Assembly: GCA_002359495.1 (NCBI GenBank)
Contig: DENB01000029.1
Location: forward strand, 57,667-121,666
Reading direction: 5' to 3'
DNA from: Enterobacteriaceae bacterium UBA2655
GTDB lineage: Bacteria > Pseudomonadota > Gammaproteobacteria > Enterobacterales > Enterobacteriaceae
Length of the DNA: 64,000 bases
Shown: piece after piece, positions 17,754-26,556 of the stretch
Layout: the number at the start of each line of letters is the position of its first letter
Position numbering within the stretch: the first letter of the stretch is position 1
The notes under the pieces: generated by a model
The model's database searches: none
What the model was told of the DNA's origin: nothing
What the model saw: the letters and a program-made list of their open reading frames with translations, nothing else
Position numbers and translations under genes: made by a program

Positions 17754-18986
17754 TTATCCGAGATTGGTCAGAACCTGCAACAGCTCTGATTGGGTTTTGA
17801 TGGTTTGCGAGTTCGACTGGTAGGTGCGCTGATAGACGATCATGTTCACCATCTCCTGACTCAGATCGACGTTGGAGCCTTCCAGCTTGCCGCCGTAAAG
17901 GTTGCCGAGGCTGCCCGTTCCGGCGACGCCGGTTACCGGCTGGCCCGAATCCGGCGTTTCAATCCAGCTATTGTCGCCCTGCGAAGAGAGACCGCCCGGG
18001 TTGGTGAAGTTTGATAGCACCACCTGGCCCAGCAGCTGCGTCTGCCCGTTGCTGTAAGAAGCAAGGATTTGGCCATTGTCGCCGACCGTATAGCCATTCA
18101 TGACCCCCGGGGCGTAGCCTGTGGTGGTCGGGCTTTCCATTGCCGTTTCCGATGCCTGCTGGGTGGTTCCGCTCAGATCCAGGTTGAAGTTCAGCGCTTC
18201 GCCGCCGTTATAGGCCGCGCCCTGAATACTTAGGTTGGCCGGATTGGTGGTGAGCTGGCCGGCGGTATCGAAGTTTAAATCGGTTTCCTGGTATTGCGGT
18301 TTACCGTTCCCGTCGAGCATCGGCGCGGTGGTATCGCTGGAATAGGCTTTCCAGCTGTTATCGCCGGTTTTAACGTAGTAGACGTTAATGGTGTGCTTGT
18401 TGCCCAGGCTATCGTAAGCGTCCACCTGGGTCACCGAGTTGTAGGTTTTATTATTGGCAGGATCAAAGGCGTTAGCGGGATCCGTCTGGTCGATCGCTTC
18501 CGTACCGGAATCCAGATTCCCTTTTAAGGTTCCGCTATCGGAAGCGCGGGCAGGCATCTGCCCGTTCGGGATCTGAATCGGCCCAATCGGCGCGCCCGGT
18601 TGGATAGTCGGCGGATTGCCGGTCGCCTGATAGCCGGTCAGCTTCATGCCTTGGTTATTAATGATAAAGCCGTTCTGATCCTGCTTGAACTGGCCGTTAC
18701 GGCTGTAGTATACGCGACCGGCATCGTTGACCAGACGGAAGAAGCCGTTGCCCTGAATACCCATATCCAGCGGGCTATTGCCCATGCTCAGCACGCCGTC
18801 GTTAAAGTTCTGATTGACGCCGGAAACCTGCACACCCATGCCGACCTGCGAGCCGGCAAAAACATCGGCAAAGGCAATGGAACCTGATTTAAACCCCACC
18901 GTTTGCGAGTTAGCGATATTGTTGCCGACCACATCCAGCGCCTGCGACGCTGCGTTAAGTCCGCTGAGACCTTGAGAGAAACTCAT
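17754..18986 (-). CDS. flgE: Flagellar hook protein FlgE
   Basis: FlgE polymerises into the hook, the universal joint. The N-terminus MSFSQGLSGLNAASQALDVV with GNNIANSQTVGFKSG, the repeated GNGFFRLVNDAGRVYYSRNG motif, and the C-terminus NVDLSQEMVNMIVYQRTYQS are diagnostic. Length is 410 aa (E. coli 402). It is 42 nt downstream of flgD. Confidence 0.97.
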   Translation of the reverse strand: MSFSQGLSGLNAASQALDVVGNNIANSQTVGFKSGSIAFADVFAGSQVGMGVQVSGVNQNFNDGVLSMGNSPLDMGIQGNGFFRLVNDAGRVYYSRNGQFKQDQNGFIINNQGMKLTGYQATGNPPTIQPGAPIGPIQIPNGQMPARASDSGTLKGNLDSGTEAIDQTDPANAFDPANNKTYNSVTQVDAYDSLGNKHTINVYYVKTGDNSWKAYSSDTTAPMLDGNGKPQYQETDLNFDTAGQLTTNPANLSIQGAAYNGGEALNFNLDLSGTTQQASETAMESPTTTGYAPGVMNGYTVGDNGQILASYSNGQTQLLGQVVLSNFTNPGGLSSQGDNSWIETPDSGQPVTGVAGTGSLGNLYGGKLEGSNVDLSQEMVNMIVYQRTYQSNSQTIKTQSELLQVLTNLG

Positions 18987-19028
18987 TATTATCTTTCCTG
19001 CACGCTTAAAAATGATATTGGAAACGGA

Positions 19029-19718
19029 TTATTCGACCTGGTAAATTTCGCCCAGCGTGGCATTGCCATCTTTGCCCAGCTGCAATAAAGCGCCGGTAGA
19101 GTTAAATGAAACACCGTCGACGGTCGCCTGTTTAAGAGAAACCACATTTGGTTTGGTGCCGTCGTCGTTTGCGGCAGAAAAAGTCACTTTAAACACGCCA
19201 TCAGCAGGCGGTTCTGCCGGCTGGAAATTACTTAAATCGTCATAGCTGAATTTATTCACGCCCGCTTTAAGGTCATTTAGATCGGCTGTGTAAGCATTGC
19301 CTTGTTCATCCGTTAACGTCACGGTCACTTTGTCGCTGTCGCTTTCCAGCGCGAAGGCAAAATCTTTATTTCCGTCTGCGGCCAACGAAATTGTAGAGTC
19401 ACCTTCCACCATAACCTTACGGCCAATCCATTCTGCGGCGTTCATTTGCTGCATGTTGTAAACCAGACCGCCGACCTGATTAAGCGTGGTATTTAAATCA
19501 CGTATGCCAGAAGCCGTATTTAACTGGGCAAGCTGGGAGGTGAGCTGATTATTATCGAGCGGATTGGTAGGATCCTGATTTTGCATCTGAGCGACCAGCA
19601 ACGTTAAAAAGCTGTCGGTAATATCTTCCGGGCTGCCGGAACTGGTATCTCCAGTGCCGCTGTCGGCAGTGGTTTTGGTCTTTGCGGTATGTAAATTAAT
19701 TACGGGCGATACAGACAT
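19029..19718 (-). CDS. flgD: Hook-cap scaffolding protein FlgD
   Basis: FlgD caps the growing hook and is displaced at completion. The conserved N-terminal FlgD segment DSFLTLLVAQMQNQDPTNPL followed by QLTSQLAQLN (about 33-70) is clear. The C-terminal part has the FlgD Ig/tudor-like folds with GRKVMVEGD and a VSLKQATVDGVSF element. Length is 229 aa (E. coli 231). It follows flgC by 11 nt. Confidence 0.95.
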   Translation of the reverse strand: MSVSPVINLHTAKTKTTADSGTGDTSSGSPEDITDSFLTLLVAQMQNQDPTNPLDNNQLTSQLAQLNTASGIRDLNTTLNQVGGLVYNMQQMNAAEWIGRKVMVEGDSTISLAADGNKDFAFALESDSDKVTVTLTDEQGNAYTADLNDLKAGVNKFSYDDLSNFQPAEPPADGVFKVTFSAANDDGTKPNVVSLKQATVDGVSFNSTGALLQLGKDGNATLGEIYQVE

Positions 19719-19729
19719 GGATGAATCCT

Positions 19730-20134
19730 TTATTGTCCGAGGGTCAAGGTTTTGAGCATCAGAGATTTCGCCGTGCTCATGACTTCCACGTTGGCCTGAT
19801 AACTGCGTGAAGCGGAAATGGTGTTCACCATTTCACTGACGACGTCTACATTAGGCATACGGACATATCCCTTCCCATCGGCAAGCGGATTTCCCGGTTC
19901 ATAAACCATGCGGTCCGGCGCGTTGCTTTCCACTACATCGCTGACGCGAACGCCGCCAATCTCTTGTCCTGCGGGGTTATCCACCGCGAAGACCACCTGA
20001 CGGGCGCGATAAGGCTGGCCATCGGGGCCGACGGCGCTGTCGGCGTTAGCCATATTGCTGGCGCTGACGTTCAGGCGTTTGGATTGTGCCGCCATAGCAG
20101 AACCGGAAATATCAAAAATGCTAAAAGCTGACAT
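19730..20134 (-). CDS. flgC: Proximal rod protein FlgC
   Basis: FlgC is a proximal rod subunit. It begins [20 protein letters not shown], has the [14 protein letters not shown] signature, and ends [20 protein letters not shown] followed by [12 protein letters not shown]. Length is 134 aa, as in E. coli. It follows flgB by 5 nt. Confidence 0.96.
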   Translation of the reverse strand: MSAFSIFDISGSAMAAQSKRLNVSASNMANADSAVGPDGQPYRARQVVFAVDNPAGQEIGGVRVSDVVESNAPDRMVYEPGNPLADGKGYVRMPNVDVVSEMVNTISASRSYQANVEVMSTAKSLMLKTLTLGQ

Positions 20135-20139
20135 ATTTT

Positions 20140-20553
20140 TTATCCCTGGTTGATAACGCTCATCATATTTTTAATTTGCGAACCCAGCATTGTCAGACTG
20201 GATTGATATTTCACGCTGTTATCCGCGAAACTAACGCGCTCCCGGTCCATATCAACGGTATTACCATCCGCGCTGGGCTGATCGGGAATGCGATAAAGCA
20301 ACTGCGCATCGTCAATCATCGGCGCCGTGCCTGGAATATGGGCGCCTGACGTGGTTTTTAATGTCAAAGGACCATTCTCATGCGTTCGCTTCGTTATGAC
20401 ATCTTTTAACTGCTGTGAAAAGTCGATATCTCTGGACAAATAACCCGGCGTATCAACGTTGGCTATATTTGATGCTAATATCTCTTGCCGTTTCGTCAGT
20501 AAACTTAATGCGCTCTGCTGAAATCGCAGCGCATTATCAAGTTTATCAAGCAT
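20140..20553 (-). CDS. flgB: Proximal rod protein FlgB
   Basis: FlgB is a proximal rod subunit and heads the long minus-strand rod/hook operon. It contains the signature [20 protein letters not shown] and the C-terminal [20 protein letters not shown]. Length is 137 aa (E. coli 138). It is divergent from flgA across a 270-bp region expected to carry FlhDC-dependent class II promoters. Confidence 0.95.
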   Translation of the reverse strand: MLDKLDNALRFQQSALSLLTKRQEILASNIANVDTPGYLSRDIDFSQQLKDVITKRTHENGPLTLKTTSGAHIPGTAPMIDDAQLLYRIPDQPSADGNTVDMDRERVSFADNSVKYQSSLTMLGSQIKNMMSVINQG

Positions 20554-20823
20554 GAAAATGCCTCTTCGCCATGTGAAATTTAACGCTTATAGTCTATGAG
20601 AGAATGATTCAATTTTATACTTCAAGGATGAAGCAGAAATAAGCGCAATTAGCCAATTAATCGGGAATAATTACATTTAAAAATAGTTATCCTTTAAATA
20701 GCTGACAAAAATGCGTTCATTAAACGCATTAATAAACACCGCTTTTAACGTATAATTCTGACTTCTTTACTTTCCTGACTCGCTTTTCCGCGCAGAGGGA
20801 TATTATCCAGGCCTGCCTAATTC
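20554..20823. promoter_or_regulatory. flgB-flgA divergent promoter region
   Basis: This 270-bp AT-rich region separates the divergent flgB and flgA operons. Facing flgA there is a perfect TATAAT at 20751-20756 with no good -35 at 17 bp, as expected for an activator-dependent class II promoter. A perfect inverted repeat AATGCGTT-N5-AACGCATT (20710-20730) lies 20 bp upstream of it. Both are candidates for FlhD4C2 control; I could not match a full FlhDC box. Confidence 0.5.
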
Positions 20824-21516
20824 ATGTTTTCTTTACGCCCAATTTTTGTCGGCGCTTTAGCGCTTTTCTGGACGCTCGCCTGCGGCGCCGTCGAACAGCA
20901 CTCCGCAGCGTCTTTAACGCAACGCATTGCCGCGCTGCTTGACGCATTCCCCGCGGATGCCCATGCGACCCGGACGGTGGAAATCGTCACGCCGGCGCAA
21001 CGGCTCGCCGACCTCTGTCAAACGCCTCTCCTCTCGCTGACAGGCAGCGCCCGTCGGCTGACGGGCAAGAAAACCCTGACAGCCCGCTGCGGCGCGCGGC
21101 GCGTCTTTATTCAGGTCGTCGTGCATGCCGAGGGAAACTGGTGGGTAGCCACCCGCGCGCTCACTCCCGGCAAGTCGATACAGCCCGAAGACATTGCGCT
21201 GCGCGCCGGATCGCTCGACCAACAACCGGAAGGGATGATATTCAGCAAAGAACAGATCCTTGGCCAAACCGTCAGCCGTTCCATTCGTGCCGGACAAACC
21301 ATTGTACAAAATCAGCTGCGCCGCCCCTGGGTGATTATTTCCGGGCAGGAAGTGGATGTGGTCGCGCAGGGAGAAGGATTTTTGGTTCGCTCGCGCGGCA
21401 AAGCGTTGGACAGCGCATCCCTGAACGCGCCGCTGAGAATCGCCACCCGAACGGGACAAATCATTACCGGCGTCGCCGCCGCAAAAGGTAAGGTAACGAT
21501 TAGCCTGAAAGAATGA
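20824..21516 (+). CDS. flgA: P-ring assembly chaperone FlgA
   Basis: FlgA is a periplasmic chaperone for FlgI. It has a Sec signal peptide (about 1-22, hydrophobic FVGALALFWTLACGA), a variable N-terminal part (23-110), and a C-terminal SAF/FlgA domain (about 108-230) with ALTPGKSIQPEDIALR, SRSIRAGQTIVQNQLR and VDVVAQGEGFLVRSRGKALD. Length is 230 aa (E. coli 219). It starts the plus-strand flgA-flgM-flgN set and is followed by a sigma-28 promoter that gives flgM additional late expression. Confidence 0.94.
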   Translation: MFSLRPIFVGALALFWTLACGAVEQHSAASLTQRIAALLDAFPADAHATRTVEIVTPAQRLADLCQTPLLSLTGSARRLTGKKTLTARCGARRVFIQVVVHAEGNWWVATRALTPGKSIQPEDIALRAGSLDQQPEGMIFSKEQILGQTVSRSIRAGQTIVQNQLRRPWVIISGQEVDVVAQGEGFLVRSRGKALDSASLNAPLRIATRTGQIITGVAAAKGKVTISLKE

Positions 21517-21517
21517 T

Positions 21518-21544
21518 TTTAGTTTTTTCAGGAGCCACCGATAG
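21518..21544 (+). promoter_or_regulatory. Sigma-28 (FliA) promoter for flgMN
   Basis: TTTAGTTT (21518-21525) and ACCGATAG (21537-21544) are separated by exactly 11 nt, close to the sigma-28 consensus TAAAGTTT-N11-GCCGATAA. It begins right after the flgA stop codon and about 48 nt before the flgM ATG, where enteric flgM has its class III promoter. Confidence 0.82.
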
Positions 21545-21591
21545 TTTACTTATACCCTTGTGGAAGCTATGTATTGTCGTAAGGAATCAAG

Positions 21592-21888
21592 ATGAGTATC
21601 GACCTGAGTCAAAAAACATTGTCAGCCGCCAGCGTCCAATTTCAGCCCGATGTCGCGCTGCGCGTAAAATCCGGCGACGCTGAAAGGAAAAATAACGCCA
21701 GCGCCCCCGCTTCCGGCACCCAGGTAAAATTAAGCAAGCTGGCGCAAGAGATACAAACAGACAGCTCGCATGACATCGATTATGACCGCGTGGCTAAAAT
21801 CCGCGCCTCTCTTGATGCCGGCGAGTTAACGTTGGACAGCAATAAGATTGCCGGCGCCCTGCTGGATGATATGTTTCAATTCTTTTGA
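21592..21888 (+). CDS. flgM: Anti-sigma-28 factor FlgM
   Basis: FlgM binds and inhibits FliA until the hook is complete, then is exported through the flagellum. The N-terminus MSIDLSQKTLSAASVQ is short and polar; the C-terminal sigma-binding half has VKLSKLAQEIQTDSSHDIDY and RVAKIRASLDAGELTLDSNKI, the family signature. Length is 98 aa (E. coli 97). An AAGGA precedes the ATG. Its presence with fliA means the locus carries its own checkpoint pair. Confidence 0.94.
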   Translation: MSIDLSQKTLSAASVQFQPDVALRVKSGDAERKNNASAPASGTQVKLSKLAQEIQTDSSHDIDYDRVAKIRASLDAGELTLDSNKIAGALLDDMFQFF

Positions 21889-21898
21889 GTCGTATTGA

Positions 21899-22339
21899 AT
21901 GATGAAAACCGAAAACCTACAGACTATTTTAACCAAGCTGCTGGGTTCGCTGAGCGAATTAGAAGCGATTCTGATTGAGGAGGCGAATCAATTACATCGC
22001 CTCCAGATAAACCCGGTTTCGCTGCAGATTATTACCGACAGTAAAAGCCAGCTGTTATCGACCATCAGTTATTACGATGAACTGCGCAAGCAGCAGGCTT
22101 TAGCCGCGCCCTATGAGCAGGATGCGAAACTCGCAGCCTGCTGGAAAGAGATCGTGAAGAGATCGAAGAAGGCGCAGGAGCTGAACCAAAAGATTCATGA
22201 CCTGCTGGATATCCACATGCAAAAAAGCAGCAGCTTTAAGCATTCACTGAATAAAGCGGGCAGCGCCTCTGCATTATACGGCGCTAACGGGCAATCCAAC
22301 CAGGATCTCTCCGGCAAAATTTATAATATCAGCGTTTAA
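21899..22339 (+). CDS. flgN: Export chaperone FlgN
   Basis: FlgN is the cytoplasmic chaperone for FlgK and FlgL. It is 146 aa and almost wholly helical, with LLGSLSELEAILIEEANQL near the start and an L-N-Q-K-I-H helix near residue 97. Two adjacent ATG codons (21899 and 21902) are possible starts, with only a weak ribosome-binding site. It follows flgM by 10 nt. The identification relies on position plus helical pattern, as FlgN sequences vary widely. Confidence 0.88.
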   Translation: MMKTENLQTILTKLLGSLSELEAILIEEANQLHRLQINPVSLQIITDSKSQLLSTISYYDELRKQQALAAPYEQDAKLAACWKEIVKRSKKAQELNQKIHDLLDIHMQKSSSFKHSLNKAGSASALYGANGQSNQDLSGKIYNISV

Positions 22340-22881
22340 CAGGTTCTTTTCAGTCAACGGTTCAGGATTAGTTCCTAATCGCCTTGAATCTGCGTCAGCA
22401 CAATATTTGATGTCTGCTTGACGATCTATGTCCGCTGGATAGCAACATGTAAGAAACGAAGCTGGCTTCGCCTTTTCATTGAAAATGAAAAATGCCGTTC
22501 TTCCATCGTTAGCAATCTGAGTTTTTTAAAAATATGATAAGTGATTTTTTCACAATCCCGATGGCTGACTAAAAGAAGACGTAACAAAAAAACATACCCC
22601 ATCAAATTATGGCTGACATACCAACCGTCAGAGAGCAGAGCAAATTTATTGTAAAAGCGATTGGCAATGCCCTGGATTTTATGCTTGCTAAAATAAAATA
22701 GCGAAGCAAAAAAACAGCCTCTTTCAGTTAGCATCTCCGCGCTATTGCAAGCTTACTCTGCGCATTCACTAGCTGAATTAATAAATACAGCGCGCCTTAA
22801 ACTATTTTTAATGAACCAGAAACAGCAATTTAATGTTTTAATTTAGAAAAAGTATTTTATTTTCTTAAGATGGAAAACTCT
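22340..22881. other. AT-rich region between flgN and the chemoreceptor gene
   Basis: This 542-bp stretch carries one doubtful minus-strand reading frame (22426-22734) and small inverted repeats: GATTAG/CTAATC just after flgN, CGAAGC-TG-GCTTCG (22457-22470) and TTTTCATT-N3-AATGAAAA (22473-22491). I see no sigma-28 promoter in front of the chemoreceptor gene. Confidence 0.5.
22426..22734 (-). CDS. Hypothetical protein, doubtful
   Basis: This is a 102-codon open frame on the minus strand in the AT-rich segment between flgN and the chemoreceptor gene. The product would be basic and hydrophobic with no motif that I recognise. It has no convincing ribosome-binding site, and its 3' end coincides with small inverted repeats. 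It may be chance or a remnant of an accessory gene. Confidence 0.2.
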   Translation of the reverse strand: MLTERGCFFASLFYFSKHKIQGIANRFYNKFALLSDGWYVSHNLMGYVFLLRLLLVSHRDCEKITYHIFKKLRLLTMEERHFSFSMKRRSQLRFLHVAIQRT

Positions 22882-24482
22882 ATGTTAAGCCGTATTAAAA
22901 TCGTCACAAGCTTAATGAGTATTATGTGCCTTTTTGGATTTTTACAAATTTCATCCAGCGGATTTTTCTTTATTTTTACAAAGGTGACAATCAGCATTTC
23001 ACCGCCTTGCAGACGATTCGCGAGCAGCAGGATACGCTTAATCGTGTCTGGACCTCGCTGTTGCTAACACGTTCAAGTACGACTCTGGCCATCGCCACAC
23101 TGATTGATGTGAAAGATGCCGATCAAACCGTGATTGACGCCAACGTCAAGCTTGCTCTGAAAACGGGCGGCGCGTCGCTTAAAAACGTTGAAAAATACTG
23201 GAAATCCTATCTTGAACAAACCGATCGGATAGGAAATCACTCTCCCGCGCTTGAACAAAATTACAAGACGATTCATAACGCATTGATTGAGCTGACCGAA
23301 TTTATTCAGGAAAGAGACATTACGTCCGCTTACAAACAGCCGACGCAAAGTTATCTGGATAATTTGAGCGCGGAATACGATCGCTATGTCGAGCAAAACG
23401 ACCAAAAATATCAGGCCGCTCTGGATGAAGCCAATCGCTCCTACCATACGACCTATTGGGTAACGCTGGGCGTCCTGCTGGTTTTGTTGGCGATCTCGGT
23501 GAGCGTATGGAAAGGCCTGAGAACGATATTACTGGTTCCGCTTAACAAAACGATTGAAGGCATTCGCCTGATAGCCGCCGGCAATCTGGATAGCGAAGTT
23601 GAGGTTTACGGCAGCAATGAGATGGGACAACTGGCTGACGCATTACGCCATATGCAAGCTGAGCTTTCACGTACCGTCGGCGATGTTCGCATCGGCGCAG
23701 ACTCTATCCTGCGCGGCACCAGCGAAATATCTGAAGGAAACCACAATCTTTCCATACGCATCGTACAGCAGGCCACGGCGCTGGAGCAGACGGCCGCCAG
23801 CATGATGGAGCTGACGGCTACCGTAAAACAGAATGCGGAAAATGCCTCTCAGGCCAGCCAGCTCGCGCTCAACGCATCGGAAACGGCCCGCTGCGGCGGC
23901 AAGGTGGTCGACGATGTGGTGCAAACCATGGCGGGCATTGCGGATAGCTCGCGGAAAATCGCCGATATCACCAATGTCATTAACAGCATCGCCTTTCAGA
24001 CCAATATCCTGGCGCTCAACGCGGCGGTGGAAGCGGCGCGCGCCGGCGAACAAGGACGCGGATTCGCCGTGGTCGCCAGCGAAGTGCGAAATCTGGCGCA
24101 GCGCAGCGCCGGCGCGGCGAAAGAGATTCAGGTGCTGATCGACGATTCCGTCACTAAGGTCAATTCCGGCTCGACGCTGGTGGGAAGCGCGGGCGAAACC
24201 ATGGATGAGATTGTTCAGGCCGTAGCGCGGGTCACGGACATCATGACGGAAATCGCCTCCGCCTCCGACGAGCAGAGCCGGGGCATCGATCAGGTGGGCA
24301 TCGCTATTACGGAGATGGATCGGGTCACTCAGCAAAACGCCCAGCTGGTTAAGGAGTCCGCAGTCGCCGCCGTCGCTCTGGAAGAGCAGGCAAGTCGCCT
24401 GAACCAGGCCGTTGCGGTGTTTCACATTCAGCAAGAGTCGGATAACGACACCTTTAACGTTGATAGTCAGAAAAGGCCTTGA
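22882..24482 (+). pseudogene. Tsr-like methyl-accepting chemotaxis protein, frameshifted
   Basis: The start MLSRIKIVTSLMSIM (ATG 22882) matches the first membrane segment of Tsr-type receptors, but this frame ends after about 61 codons. The rest continues in the -1 frame from FYKGDNQHFTALQTIREQQ. One extra T in the T5 run at 22973-22977 would join both into a 533-residue receptor. Remaining parts: a four-helix periplasmic ligand domain, TM2 (about 175-200), HAMP, and a signalling hairpin with IAFQTNILALNAAVEAARAG and GRGFAVVASEVRNLAQRSA. The C-terminus lacks the NWETF pentapeptide that tethers CheR/CheB. If unrepaired, translation from a GTG at 22926 would give a 518-aa protein with an altered N-terminal helix. 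Real mutation and base-calling error are both possible. Confidence 0.85.
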
Positions 24483-25174
24483 TGACGAAGCGGATGGCTC
24501 GCTTTCGGTCGGTTTAGTTAACTCTGGGTGTAAAAACAGAATCCGGTATTATGCCGACTGCTTGGTTCTGAAGCCGTTTCCCACTTTCAGTAAACGACGC
24601 CGAAGTGGGAAACGAATATTTAGTTTCCGAACGGTGAATTCCGCCACCGACTTTTTTCTGACTCACTGAAACGCTTTATTCGCGAACGCCGGACAGGACG
24701 CCTGTCGCAGTTCGCCTGCGCAGCGATTTTTTACACTGCGTCCGCCTTCCGGCACCAAAAAAAATTAAAAAGAGTGGTTAATATATTTGCATCTTGTCTT
24801 TATCAAGCTGCCGCTACTGCTCACACATTTAAAGACGCAGAAATTAACTTTTATCCCATAATTGATGCAGAAAAAGCCATTATTTACCGCACACAATGAT
24901 AGACTTAACAAGGAACTCTCTTCCGCTTCGATAGCATAATATTTTTCTGCGCAAAACTAAACCCTTGACTCCAAACGTGCGTATTGAACTTTCTTAACCT
25001 CGTTGGAAGAATAGCGTTAAATAGTTAAAACCGCTCATGAAAAATATAAAAAAAATCAACCTCACTCGCTTCTCTATTGCTTTTAATGCAATAAATTCTG
25101 CGACTACTTAGAACAATTGTTATTAAATGCTTCATGATAAAGTAGCGTATAGCAACCCTTACAGAGGCAGAACG
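24483..25174. other. Gene-free stretch between chemoreceptor and SGNH-like gene
   Basis: About 690 bp, becoming strongly AT-rich to the right. The only structure I can support is the 12-bp inverted repeat at 24575-24614. No RNA gene, insertion sequence or attachment-site duplication is evident. Confidence 0.5.
24575..24614. repeat. 12-bp inverted repeat downstream of the chemoreceptor gene
   Basis: CGTTTCCCACTT (24575-24586) and AAGTGGGAAACG (24603-24614) are perfect complements with a 16-nt loop, about 90 bp after the chemoreceptor stop codon. The right arm is followed by AATATTTAG rather than a T-run, so it could be a weak terminator, an operator, or an element remnant. Confidence 0.65.
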
Positions 25175-26556
25175 ATGCGTAAAATATTTCTTAAAAAATT
25201 AAACTACTTTTTGCAGATGTTAGAATCTTCGCCCAATGACGCGTTGATTTCCAGTATCGAAGAATATATTCTATCCCAAAAGGGATTGTTAGATGAAAGC
25301 AAAAATTCTGTTATGTTGCTTGAATCACTGGCAAACAGGGAAAATGAAAGCGATAAAACCAAAAAAATATTTATCGCACTTTACTGTTTCTGGCTATCCG
25401 CTATGCAACACGCTAAACCAGAAATATTTTACTTTGGGCAACTTGATAATGCCCGAAAATTGATTGCACATTTAAACCCAGCCATATTGACCAACGTTCA
25501 CTTTCTATCCGGAAAGGAATCCAATCAGGAAAATATTGATAAGTACTTTCATAAAATTGAGGGTAGTCATGCAGCCTTAGTTATTTATGATCCTGAAGGT
25601 TATAAACTGGCAAGCAAAGTCAACAACGATACTGTTTTAAGTTGTATTTCCCTGCTTGAATTATTTTATTTTAACCATATTCCAACATCCGATAAGTTAA
25701 ATATAAACACGCTTTATTTAGCAAAGCAATATAGTACGCTTATCAATAAGGATCACCGTACAGTTATTATCGGCAACTCCTATGGCTATATGGCTTACCT
25801 AACCCACTTACCAATCGTTGCGTTAATTTGTCTACTCACAGCTTGGGTATTAAACAGATGCAGCTTTTTATGGAACATATCATTGAAGATTTTAGCCATA
25901 TTGAAAATTATATTTTTTGCCTTGGCTATTTCGATCTTTATAGCGACCTATTGAAAACGCAAGATGCTTTTAATCGCACAATTATTGACGCAGTCAGCCA
26001 GCTTACTTCTCACTATAATATAAAAAGAAGCAGCTACCTTCTTAGCGACAATATCGCGTTATATTCCCGCGTAATTATGCATCCCTCTTCGCAGCCTAAG
26101 CCGATAGATGAACTTGAGAATATACAGGCCCAAAGAGAGGCATATGATAATACGTTAAGCATACTCACCAGCAATCATTACAGGGAGAAAGTACAACACA
26201 AAAATTTAGGCCAACAGCGTGCTACGATGCATTCAAAAAGTATTAAGCATAATGAGACGCTGAAAGAAAACATGTTAATCGTAAATGCTATGAACACTGT
26301 CATCGTGCAGGCAGGTAAAAAAGTATTTTGGCTTACCCCACCTTTTCCGGAAAACTATCTGAAAAACATTAACCCTGAAATGAAGTTGACGCATCGAGAT
26401 TTTTTTTATAGAGCAAGCCATATACACTCAACTTTTATCGATTTATCTGAAAATAAAGACTTTCAACATCGTGACTTTCGTGATGGCGACCATCTGAATT
26501 TTAACGGTGCCGCTAAGCTGGTGAAAAAATTACGTAGGTTGCATGTTCCCGTGTAA
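25175..26556 (+). pseudogene. SGNH-hydrolase-like protein of unknown function, frameshifted
   Basis: Two overlapping frames form one gene. The first (from ATG 25175 with an AGAGG site, or ATG 25127) runs through VIIGNSYGYMAYLTHLPIVA. The second resumes as NLSTHSLGIKQMQLF and ends DGDHLNFNGAAKLVKKL. A missing base near 25824 (GCG TT_ AAT TTG) separates them; one inserted base restores a 460-residue product. G-N-S-Y resembles SGNH block I and D-G-D-H the C-terminal Asp-x-x-His block, so an esterase or acyltransferase-like fold is plausible. The N-terminal 200 residues are helical and I do not recognise them. Base composition is much more AT-rich than the neighbours, suggesting transfer. Position next to a flagellar locus is compatible with surface-glycan or flagellin modification, but this is speculation. 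Confidence 0.6.

Noticed and set aside
24412..24669. 85-codon open frame overlapping the end of the chemoreceptor gene
   Set aside because: It is an alternative frame of the receptor 3' end running into non-coding DNA; no start signal.
25800..25954. Programmed ribosomal frameshifting joining the two SGNH-like frames
   Set aside because: No slippery heptamer or downstream structure is evident at the junction; a simple base deletion is the more economical explanation, although it is not excluded.
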